From assembly GCA_028554755.1 (NCBI GenBank), contig JAPTOF010000005.1, forward strand, positions 15,846,001-15,910,000: a stretch of 64,000 bases of DNA. The letters are read 5' to 3'. How positions within the stretch are numbered: the stretch's first letter is position 1; the number at the start of each line of letters is the position of its first letter. A program made the position numbers and the translations under genes. The DNA comes from Cordia subcordata (lineage: Eukaryota; Streptophyta; Magnoliopsida; Boraginales; Cordiaceae). Under the pieces are notes generated by a model. The model worked only from the letters and a program-made list of their open reading frames with translations, was not told the DNA's origin and made no database searches. Shown here piece after piece: positions 35,929 through 45,699 of the stretch.

Positions 35929-36505
35929 AGGGAAAATTTTGTAATTAGTCCTTATTGTTTCTACTTTTTCCCAAATTAGTCCCCATTATTTGAAAATGTC
36001 CAATTTAGTCCTTAATATTTTGTAAAAAATTTTAAATTAGTCTTTAATGTTTCATAAATATAGTCACATTAGTCCTTATTGTTTAGAAAACATTCACATT
36101 AGTCCTTGATGTTTTATAAATATAGTCAAATTAAGCCCATTATTTGAAAAAAAAAATTCATATTAGTTCTTAATGCTTTACAAACTTACTCAAATTAGTC
36201 CCAATCTTTTTTATTTATTTTTTCTTAAAATTGGGACTAATTTGAGTAAATTTGTAAAGTATTAAAGACTTGTATGATTTTTTCAAACAATGGGGCCTAG
36301 TTTGATTATTTTTGTAAAATATTAAGGACTGATATAAATGTTTTCTAAATAATAGGAACTAATTTGATTATATTTATAAAATATTAAGGACTAATTTAAA
36401 ATTTTTTTGCAAAATATTGAGGTCTAAATTTGATATTTTAAAATAATAGGACCAATTTGGCAAAAAAAAAAAGGAAACAACGGGGACCTATTGTGAAATT
36501 AACGC
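35929..36505. mobile_element. Foldback element, MULE-like, 577 bp
   Basis: Nearly the whole element is one long imperfect inverted repeat centred near 36,225. It is built from repeated modules such as aaattagtccttattgtttc on the left and their complements on the right. The flanks ctttcccga (35,920-35,928) and ctttctcaa (36,506-36,514) agree at 7 of 9 positions, suggesting an old Mutator-like target duplication. No coding capacity. Confidence 0.6.
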
Positions 36506-36609
36506 CTTTCTCAAATTTTTGGTCTCTTTTCTAATTGCTAGCAAATGATTTTGACTTTTGCACGCATCACGTCAATCATGCTCTTTTTCTTTACTAGAGC
36601 AAATACTCA

Positions 36610-37350
36610 TTAGAATCTTGGATTACTTATGAATTTTACGAGAAATTTTTCTATCTATCTCGACTAACATTAGTCTACAAAATTTTTTTTTAGGTTTAGA
36701 ATAAAAATTTATAGGTTTAGAATAAAAATTTGTATGACTTTTTAAAAAATTTATAATATTAGTTCATAAAAAGATAAATAAGAAGTATTCTATCATACGT
36801 TGTTCCTGCCAAGAAAAAAAGTGCAGCACTAATAAATCCATGAGAGATTATTTGTGAAAGGGCTCCATTCAGTTCTGTATTTGTTATGGAACCAATTCCT
36901 ATAATTATGAAACGCACATGGGATGCAAAGGAGTAGGCTATTTTTGTTTTTAAATTGCGTTGGCCACGAGATGTTGAAATTGAATTTATAAGTCTAAAAC
37001 AAAAATTTATCACTCTACAAAAAATTTTATAGGTGTAAAACAAAAACTTGTAGGACTACAATTTTTTCTAAAAAGTCCTATAAATTTTTTCTCAGTCTTA
37101 TAAATTTTTTTATAGACTAATATCAATTTATTGGATGCAAAAAAAAAAATCCAAAATTGTTTACTGTGAGTAGCTGACAAAGTCAATTTGACGGCAAAAC
37201 AAACTTTCCTTTTCGACTGCAGACAGTAAAACGCGAGAAGACATTTAGGCCTCCAACCTTCTAAGATTGAGACAACTAGATCCTCCATTTTTTTTTTCCC
37301 TTCTTCTCCTAAGAGGTTCCTCGAAAATAACTCCACTAATTTTTTTTTTT
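36610..37350. other. Duplicated non-coding DNA around the ndhD insertion
   Basis: Repeated motifs such as aaaaatttataggt/aagtctaaaac occur in both orientations. The sequence matches 45,740-46,140 in unit B apart from the insertion. No gene. Confidence 0.5.
36773..36982 (-). pseudogene. ndhD: Nuclear insertion of plastid ndhD fragment
   Basis: The minus strand translates to [20 protein letters not shown], then [18 protein letters not shown] and [20 protein letters not shown]. This is an internal membrane segment of NdhD, the subunit 4 homologue of the plastid NADH dehydrogenase-like complex. Only about 70 of roughly 500 residues are present, with no start or stop of its own, so it is a nuclear plastid DNA fragment (NUPT). 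At the same place in unit B (near 45,880) the flanks join directly with no insertion, which defines the borders to within a few A residues. Confidence 0.85.
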
Positions 37351-37915
37351 TTTTAACTGATGGAGGTTAAAGCGGTAACTTTGCACATTTTAAAGAAAGG
37401 AAAGGGAAAAAAATAAAAGAGAAAATCAAACCCCCAAGCCAATAGCTTCCCTCAACCATCCCTAGTTCCAAATCACCAAACTCCCACATCATAATCCGAA
37501 CCCTTAAAGGTGCTAAATGTTCATGGGGATGGCAAGGTAATAGAGAGCTAAATTGCAAGTTAGTTTCCAATCTTGGGTTGTAGTTCATTGAGGTAAGTGC
37601 GTATAGTGAGATACATTATGTGTACGGATGTTACTGTAAATGATGTTTTTGGAGGAGAAACACACTAGGGGTAAAAGACGAATTTTAACTGGTCAATTAT
37701 TTGACCATTAAAAAAATTTAACACCATTAGTTTGTAAGGACCTTACAAGAAAAAAAAAAAAGCAGGAGGACCCAATTGTCCCAATGCTATAATCTTAAGG
37801 ACTTCAATGTGTTATTCCTGCATAGATACTATGTACATACATGAATGTTTTATATATATGTGTATATATTATGTGTGTGTGTGTATATGTGTGTATGTAG
37901 GTATGTATGTATGTA

Positions 37916-37952
<37 letters not shown>

Positions 37953-38960
37953 TATATTATATACATGCATGAATGCAATATCAGATATTACATATATGCC
38001 GTTGAGTTTAATTTAATGGCTAAAAATGTTTGGTCACATAAATTGACATAATATACTTTGCATATGACGTTGATCATTTCTATATATGTCTAAAAAAGAA
38101 TATGAAATATAATTAAATCCAAATTAAATTATTCAAGATGTAGGTTGTATGAAAAGTTTAATGAGAATATTGAATCCATCAGTTTGAAAATGCTACCTTT
38201 AGATTATTAGATAAGTTAGTTATCTTTTTTCCATTTCAGAGTTCTGATAGGATTCGGTGTATTAGTATTGGTATGATTGCACCCTATCTTTTTTCCATTT
38301 GTTATTTATTAATTGATAAATATTGCAATGATTTCTCTGGAACAATTCTGTGAAATAAATATTTAATGTCACTTAGAAAAAAAGTATAACGAAATTTGAA
38401 ACGAAAGACAAGGATAAACAGAAACCTTGATGCAGCTTTTTCCGCCTAGTCAAGTTATTATTATTCTTGTTGCCTTTCTTCGTTTATGCCTGAGTTTGCT
38501 AAGTTAATTAGATTGGTTGGTGAATTTTAGATGGTAGATTGCTTATCATGGGCGACAATCAAATTTGATTGAGCATTCTTTATTAGATCACTAACTCCAG
38601 ATAAATGAAGCTATTTTCCCATATAATAAGGAGCAGTTTCATGTAACCAATTTTAATATATTTTCTCGACTCAGTTTCACCTTTCTTTGAAACTTCCAAG
38701 TCTCAATTCTTTAAATCTTTATAAGAGGACAATCTTTTATTTTGTCGAATCCAGCTTCGCCTTTCTTCGTTGATTTGTCATTTTGGCTTGCGTTTGAAGA
38801 AGCGCAGCATTTGCCATATTCATAGCATAGTTAGATCACATGTATATGAATTTCTTTTCTTTGTTCTGCTGATGGATGTTCTTGTGAATCACATGGGCAT
38901 TTGCCATATTCATAGCATAGTTAGGTAATTGGACTGAAAATCCTTTTCTTCTGGGATCAA
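37351..38960. other. Duplicated intergenic DNA with (TG)/(TA) repeats
   Basis: 37,230-38,410 matches 47,525-48,670 and 38,420-38,960 matches 51,285-51,775. A compound TG/TATG/TA microsatellite lies at 37,855-37,950. Open frames here are microsatellite artefacts. Confidence 0.6.
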
Positions 38961-38965
38961 TGCAG

Positions 38966-39109
38966 GATCCAAATGAACTGGTTCTACAATTCACAAAATC
39001 CCTGGATCCAGATAAATTGGCGGTAGTGGACGTTAGACCACCTGCAGACTTTCGAACGCCTAATGGTTATTGTAGCTTTTTAGGATTTTGGGATCTTTCT
39101 TGGATGTAG
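38966..39109 (+). pseudogene. Exon-like fragment, possibly rhodanese-type, unit A
   Basis: After a CAG acceptor-like site at 38,963-38,965, the frame reads DPNELVLQFTKSLDPDKLAV and VVDVRPPADFRTPNGY before a TAG at 39,107. The VVDVRPPADF core looks like the start of a rhodanese/CDC25-type domain, but the catalytic loop is absent and I cannot name the parent gene. The paralogue in unit B (51,777-51,866) keeps most of the residues but has a stop right after PPADF. It is probably a gene fragment caught in the duplicated unit; function is unsupported. Confidence 0.35.
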
Positions 39110-39284
39110 AGATTGTTGAAAATGTAAACTTCGTAGATGGAGAAAGATTGTTGGAAATGATAGCTCGTGTAGTTTGGGATTTTCTTAGATGTTTATTAGA
39201 TACATAGAGATTGTTGAAAATGATAACTACTATTGTTAATACAACAAATTAACAATAAATTTCATACTCACAAATGTCACAAAT

Positions 39285-39445
39285 AAATTCATCTAGATAC
39301 TAATAGAAAGGTGAAAAGCTCAGTTTGAAAGGATATTCGCAAATCTTGCAGCGGAATAAGAAACTGTCATGTTCTTTATTACATACAATTGTTGCATAAC
39401 TTCCTTGAGTGTGCATCTCGAAGAAGTGGGTGTCGGTGAGCTTCA
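39285..39445 (-). pseudogene. DC1 relic, unit A
   Basis: The minus strand reads CNKEHDSFLFRCKICEYPFK, then LSFSPFY, a stop, and DEFICDICEYE. This corresponds to the late DC1 domains of locus C (CNACLPKHQNVFGC to FICEICEEEIH) with an internal deletion and a stop. Its partner in unit B is 52,450-52,690. Confidence 0.75.
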
Positions 39446-39485
39446 TATTTTATTATTATTAGGGTAAATTGCACCGCACCCCGTG

Positions 39486-40190
39486 CGCTGGCGGAGCAAA
39501 TAGGAAGTGAGAGGGCGCCCCTCAAATTTGTTTGGAAAAAAATTATTGTATCATAGTTAAATATAAAATCATTCTTTTTCAGCCGTTGGACTGACTTGTA
39601 TTTTTTTTTTTTTGTTTTTTCGTTTGCAATAAAATGTTAGGGAGTTGATCTCCCTTTGCTCAAAAAAAGATATAAAATCATTTAAAATAAAAATCGCCCC
39701 ACCTCAAACCTCTTATTACCACATATTAAACGAAGTCAACAGGTGCAAGGTTCAAGTCTTCTATTTTTTTATAAAAAAAAAATAATATAGAATATTTAAA
39801 AATATTACTGGCTCACTCCGCAAATTTTGTATTCAACATACTTTCCAAAGAGAAACTTTCACTTCCTTGTCTTTTAACATATTTTTTCAAAGTTATCTAT
39901 GCTTGATTCTTTCCTTCATACCATGACACAGAGCTAAGATTAAGTACTCATGATGTTTGATTTTGAATTTTTTTCATAGATTTTGTAATTTAAATTAATT
40001 GATGACTTTAATTTTTAATTTTTTTCATATTTCAATTACGTCATCGAGATAATAGTTACCTCATAGTTCGTGTAATTTAATCACTTAAAAATTGACAACT
40101 TTAATTATGTGTAGGTTATGATTTTAATTTATATATGATGATATTAAATATTATAGTCATTATCATTGTATATAAATTAAAATCATAACC
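39486..40190. mobile_element. hAT-like element, right end lost (unit A copy)
   Basis: The left end cgctggcggagcaaatagg corresponds to the complete unit B copy at 52,741-53,829, and homology runs for about 700 bp before stopping. The right terminus is not present in unit A. Confidence 0.6.
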
Positions 40191-40199
40191 TATACATAC

Positions 40200-41160
40200 A
40201 TGAGCATTGCAATATCATTTTATATAACCTATACATACTCCGTTTTGAAGATAGATTTAGGATAACTAACTCAAGGTTTGTCAGCTTCATGCCAACTACA
40301 GGTGTCAAACCGACAAAAACAATAATAATAAAAAGTATGCATTTTTAACAAACCAATTACTATATCGAATACTTATACTCTCAAATCACAACATAAGACT
40401 GTAATCAATTACAAAAGCCAATACTTAAGCTTAGATCATACCAGTAGTTATATATATTTTCAAAATAAAGGTTCGTCAGGTCAAGACACCTAATTCTCAA
40501 TCCTAATCCGCTGTTTTGATGGGTTAAGTGGACAAGTGTACTTTTTTTTTTTATCCTACTGCTAGATAGAAGGAATAGATAAGTGAAAGTTTATTTTCTT
40601 ATTATTCGTTTATAAATATCCAAATTGTGATACCTAAGGTTGAAGTAGGATGGCTATAGGCATTGAATACGTTCGTGTATAATTGACATTATATATCACT
40701 TTTGCCATTTTTCTTTCTGGTTGATAAAGGAATGCAATAAATTTTTTGAGTGGTGCAATGCATATCAACACGTGAATCAGATAAATCAATTCACTCAAAC
40801 TCGAGAATAAAAAGCAAGATTCAAATCCTATCATGAACGTTGTTCTCTCTTTATTTTTAATAGCTTTTCTCATTGTTGAAGTATGCTACGGTTATCAGTG
40901 ATATCCCAAATAAACCACTGAATAAGAGTTGCAACAATTGGACAGACAAACCTTGGCACTTTTTTTTTTTTGGTAAATCGTATGCGACTTGTAAAGAGTT
41001 TAAAAATTAATGAATCCTCACTAGTAGAAAACTATACAACCATATTTTCTCCAGCCAAATATTATTAAAAGAAAAAATGAAAAATAACTTTTTTTCAATT
41101 TAAAAAAGAAAAAAACCCTTCATGTGACTACAAAATTGACATTTGAAGACATTGTAGCTA
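40200..41160. other. Spacer between units A and B, no gene seen
   Basis: AT-rich and apparently unique in the window. The open frame 40,634-40,873 has no recognisable domain. Confidence 0.5.
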
Positions 41161-41165
41161 ATAAC

Positions 41166-41505
41166 CCCTGTACCTTTTAGAACACAAGCAAATTATTCCG
41201 CCCATCACATTTTTCATCAGAATTAATGATGCGTTTGTCAATGTGATCCAAATACATTTTCTCTTATGTGAAATAAACGAATATATTGCAACTAATCCCC
41301 CTACGTGGTATAAATGTATAAACCCCCATTTTGAACAATATATTAAATATTTTGTTTTTTCATTAAACAAAAGCAGAAAACTAACAAAGTTACCAATTGG
41401 GGTGAGTATGATCTAATTTTGAAAAGTGTACAAAGGATATTAACTAAATTTTAAAATTGTAGGGACTTATAACAGAGTAAAAGGAATTGGTGGTGTAATT
41501 TATCT
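41166..41505. mobile_element. Small MULE-like MITE, copy 1 remnant (unit B)
   Basis: Corresponds to 26,440-26,792 of unit A and shares its right end (ggtggtgtaatttatc) followed by tatatttta. The left quarter is missing, so the left border of unit B falls inside this element. Confidence 0.7.
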
Positions 41506-42137
41506 TATATTTTATTGTTTGAGTGAATGTAATATTATTACATTTTCTAAGGCACGTTTCATTCTTGAACTTCTATGATGTGTGCTTCCCGTTTTCTTAC
41601 TTTAATCATGCTTTAGAAATTCTTTTCGATATGTTCGATATAGTCATGAATTTAAACTCGATGTTTGTAGCTTAGGCGAAGCATCTTGCCTTGACATAGC
41701 ATATGGTTTAAACAACGCCAGCACTCATCCTTCTATTATACATAAGTTCAAAGTTGATTTTAAATCTTGTTAAACTTCATTTTTAAGAAATATTAAAAGG
41801 TTACTTGATGAAATTCTTTCAAATTGACACAATTAGGAGCCATTAACAATATTTTCCAACTGAATTTTTTTTATAGTCATAAACAAAGAGATAATTTGCC
41901 ACAAATCCGAAAACAGCATTTCTAAACCAAGGAATTTTTCTCACAACTCTAATTTGGATTTGAGAATATTTTATACCATTTTATAGACATTTTAACATGT
42001 AGAACTTACTAATCATTAATTTACTCATATTTGTAGAAACAAATGTCTATTGTAGCTCTATTTTGAGGCACATTATAACATATATATTGGTCCTAAATGA
42101 TTTTTCTTTTTATCACTATAATAGTAATATTCATGAA

Positions 42138-42604
42138 TGGTAAAATGCACTTTATCCCCTTTGGTTTGTTTAATTATCGATTACCCCCTATGCTTTAAAA
42201 CTTAATGCATTATTCAATATATTTTTCAAAATGAGGCACATAATCTCGTACATTAGCTTTTCTAATCCAAATTAACTTATTCTATATTATACGCATCTTT
42301 TTTTGCATATGTAAGCGTTAAGACTTGTAATGCACTCTATATTTTCAAAAAAGACAGTGCAAAGAAGAGGAGATATTGCCATATTTTGAAAAGTATAGGA
42401 GGTAATGTAGTAAGTTCCAAAAATTGAAGGGCGCAATCTACTAAATAAACAAACCATAAGGAGGCAATAAGCTAATAAAACAAGCCACAGGTGGGTAATA
42501 TGCCACCTTTCGAAAGGCACAATGAAGTAATATAATAAGTTTTAAAACACAGGGGATAATCAGCTAATTACACAAACCACAAAAGGGTAAAGTGCATTTG
42601 ACCC
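42138..42604. mobile_element. Small MULE-like MITE, copy 2 (unit B)
   Basis: Ends tggtaaaatgcac and (reverse) gggtcaaatgcac, with flanks tattcatgaa (42,128-42,137) and tattaatgaa (42,605-42,614), 9 of 10 identical. Same insertion as 27,455-27,922, inherited through the duplication. Confidence 0.8.
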
Positions 42605-42619
42605 TATTAATGAATAATA

Positions 42620-43399
42620 TCATATAAGCAATATTTACCATTGAGTTGATGATATACAGTTTTTTAATGAAAAGGATGTAGCACTCCCGAAATTTTATTA
42701 ATAACAAAAAAGCAAGTACAAGATAGGAGGTGGGTCAGACCAACACCTACTATTGTTACCCCTAAATACTATGATTGATAGGCCAATTGCTACAAAGAAA
42801 GATGCAATGCAACTTAAGAGATGAAGTACTTAAAGACTAATGTAGGAAAGCAATAAATGGGAGAGCTGACTTGTTATTCCAATGCCTTATGTGTGTGTGT
42901 AATTGCGGAAATATTCTATTGCTCACGTGCATTGACCTCTTTAACATCTTTTAGCCTTTTTCATTTTTACTTTGTTAATTTATGGATACCAATATAAAAT
43001 TATCTCCTTTTACTGGAAAAAAAAGAATAAAATTACATAGAATTATCTCCTTTTCTAAGAAAGGAACAAAATTAAGGTACACAACAAATCGATTTTACTA
43101 AGATTGCTATTAATATATAAATTATCTTGATTGATAAAAAGTAAAGAAAGACTAATGCGCAACAAGGTAAATCAATTTTATTACTTTGGCAGATCATTCA
43201 TTAAACATTTAAGATATTTTAATTACTTACTTTCATCTACAATCTCCATATGCTCTTCTAAACTCTTATCACACAACGTGTGCAATTGACAATCTCAGGA
43301 ATACAGTAGCAGCAAAGGTAAAAATGCCAAAGTTGGCATTCTAAGGCACACCTCAAATATTTTCGAGTACAGTTGCCATAAGAGGGCTTATATTTAACC
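42620..43399. other. 3' flank of DC1 locus B
   Basis: Matches 27,940-28,742 with small indels; the (GT)n tract is shorter here. No gene. Confidence 0.5.
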
Positions 43400-44278
43400 T
43401 TAGACAAAGGTGAGAGGATGTGGGTGATATCGACCAATTTGAACTTTATCTCCGAACTTCATGTTACGATCCCTACCCTTAAGTCTAGGGACGCAACAGG
43501 AATGAAAAGAGTTGTTGCATCCCTGATTACAATGATACATCCGGAACTTAGAATGAATTTCATTTTCACAATCGTCACACATAAATGGATCTGGATGGTC
43601 ATAAAAGGTTGGAAAGCTCAGTTTGTAAAGGTGTTTGTCCCATCTATGTCTCACACTCCCAGGAAGCATTGCGCATCCCATTGCCAATTTGTATTTGCAA
43701 GTCGTGGTCTTGCAGCGGAAGAAGACATCATCATGTTCTTCATTACACCGACTGCATAACTCCTCTGAACGTTACTCCCCTCTAGCAAGCTGCTGTTTGG
43801 AAAATATGACGAGCACAAGGGAAACAAACATAGAAAGTAAATTGTTCTGTGAAGCACCCTGTTTAGTAGTTGCCTATGTCAAACTATTCATTTGACAGAT
43901 CGTTAATCTATCTAATGGAGTAATTACACCAATTAAACTCCGAAATCACACCATTTTCAATTCTTCTGTGGCTCTAAATTTTGAAAAGAAGAAATTGATA
44001 GAGCAAAGAAAAACAAAGGATAATACTGACTCATTTGGTGGTGGGGTTAGGAGTTTAAGTGCTGGGTGGTCTAATTGATGCTCTGGATGTGTAATATCCG
44101 ATGGTAATTCTGCACACGATTTGTGGAGGAAGAATTTACACTCATTGCAACAATAGGTACTTGTACCTGATATTCCTTTTCTACAACCATAACAAACAAC
44201 TCCGGCCTTTTCATCATGTTGCAACTTCTTGAGGATAAGCGGATGCTCCTCATGGCTAAAATGATTGATACTCTCCAT
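43400..44278 (-). pseudogene. DC1 locus B, internally deleted
   Basis: Paralogue of locus A. The N-terminal part from MESINHFSHEEHPLI (ATG at 44,278; an upstream in-frame ATG at 44,317 adds 13 basic residues not conserved in A) to TPPPNESV is open and carries one full DC1 domain (CYGCRKGISG, CNECKFFLHKSC). The sequence then jumps straight into what is intron in locus A: about 430 bp with the other three domains of exon 1 is gone. A second deletion removes about 470 bp covering the end of the intron and the start of exon 2. The remaining tail (43,400-43,687) is open and better kept than in A: CDDCENEIHSKF, YHCNQGCNNSFH, RLKGRDRNMKFG, HPHPLTFV. A frameshift near 43,765 separates it from the front. 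It is not expected to make a functional product. Confidence 0.85.
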
Positions 44279-44317
44279 ATCTCTTTTTGTTTCTTCTCTC
44301 TTTCTCTTCTTGATCAC

Positions 44318-45359
44318 TCTTCTCTAGCTCTCTCCCAATTAAAAATTGTTCAAGCCAAGCCTTTGAGAGTGATACCATGTGCCTACAGTTGTTCGATGAA
44401 AGCCAACTAAAATATTTACATTATCCGAAAGCAACATTTCGTGTCAATCACGCGATACCAAAATGTATCCTTATCTTCTTTTCACTTTTTGCTTTTTCAC
44501 GACTGATACTCAAATAAAGGATATTATTATTCGTTTCTTGTTAACAAAGTAATAACAAACATATTAAGCATGATCTTATTTATTTATTGGGTAAAATGGC
44601 GCAATCCAATTACACTTAACCTCAAGCAACAAGCCTACTCTTAGGTATCTAAATGTTCACTCCTATCAACCAAGCCAACATTGGGAGCAAGCAGGAGTTT
44701 TTATTCATTGGGAAAACTCAACTAGATTTGGATAATTGGGAAATATGGAAAAAGGCAAATGAGTTTTTCTTTTTCTTTTTTTTTGGTCTAAAACTTCTTT
44801 GATTCTTATAACCCCAAAGAGAACCTTAATATGCATATAAAATGATAATTCATAAAATAATCATAAAGAGAACCTCAATATTCATAAAGTAATACAGGGA
44901 AGAAAACAAAAGGGGAAAGAGGTAAATTTTAAAGTAGCAAAATAAAACCAAAAAGAAAACAGAGTCAAAAACATGAACAGTGCCCATTACTGTTCACATG
45001 AACAATGCCGTCATTTTCGTGTGAACAGTGATCAATTCACTTTTACTTTTCTCTTTCTTTTTTTAAAAAAAAAATCTAATATGCAAGAATAATTTAGCAG
45101 TTGTCCAGCACGCGCGTTTGACTTTGCTCTATGTAAAACACTCCACAAAGCTTACGACCAATCTCAAGCAATCCCAAAAGCATATTTTACACATATGACA
45201 TACACAGATCTTACTATACATTTAAAATATAAACTTATTACTATTACAACTTTTTACATAGTACTTAATATTAAGATCTAGAAACACTTTTCATGTATTG
45301 ACTCATATAAAACCACCTAAATGTAAGCAAATAATTGAATAAATAAATAACTACATACA
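44318..45359. other. 5' flank of DC1 locus B and dispersed repeat
   Basis: Collinear with 30,586-31,643. It contains the dispersed repeat at 44,370-44,700. No gene. Confidence 0.55.
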
Positions 45360-45368
45360 TATACAAAT

Positions 45369-45690
45369 GGATAAAATGCGTGTTACCTCCCTGTGATTTA
45401 TATAAGTAGTTGATTACCTCTTTGTGGTTTAAAATATATCACATTACTCTCTTGTACTTTTTAAAAAGTGATACAATCTCTTCATCTACGTACCATTAAA
45501 AAAGACTTTCAAATGACCAAATTGCCCTTAGAAAACCCTCTTAATATCATTTTCACTTGAAAAAAGAAAAAAAACTTAATTTTAAAATTTTCAAATTTAA
45601 AAATTTTAAATTTTTTAAATTTTTATTTTTTAGATTAAATTCAAAACTTTTTAGTTGTTAAAATTTTTATAATTTTAATTTTTAAGTTTT
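45369..45690. mobile_element. Small MULE-like MITE, copy 3 remnant (unit B)
   Basis: The left end ggataaaatgcgtgttacc is preceded by tatacaaat (45,360-45,368), the same target sequence as copy 3 in unit A (31,644). Homology stops in the A/T-rich core and the right end is missing, so a deletion in unit B starts inside this element. Confidence 0.7.
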
Positions 45691-45699
45691 TAAATTTCA

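Larger units (their letters stand above)
26440..40200. repeat. Duplicated unit A of the DC1 region
   Basis: Long stretches match the downstream unit B in the same order and orientation: 26,440-31,990 with 41,166-45,690; 36,610-38,410 with 45,740-46,140 and 47,525-48,670; 38,420-39,460 with 51,285-52,735; and 39,486-40,170 with 52,741-53,340. Unit A alone contains 31,990-36,610 (two MITEs and a DC1 relic) and the ndhD insertion. Boundaries are by eye, accurate to tens of bases. Confidence 0.8.

Noticed and set aside
36759..37043. A 94-codon frame that could be taken for an ndhD gene
   Set aside because: Only 210 bp inside it are plastid-derived; the ends are AT-rich nuclear DNA and the unit B counterpart has no insertion. 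It is a fragment, not a gene.
37807..38051. Overlapping plus-strand open frames rich in Tyr, Ile, Cys and Val
   Set aside because: Produced by the TG/TA microsatellite at 37,855-37,950; no coding features.
43418..43895. Plus-strand open frames over DC1 locus B (and 28,846-29,147, 54,442-54,672, 55,290-55,505)
   Set aside because: Antisense shadows of DC1 exons; the minus strand shows the conserved zinc-ligand pattern.
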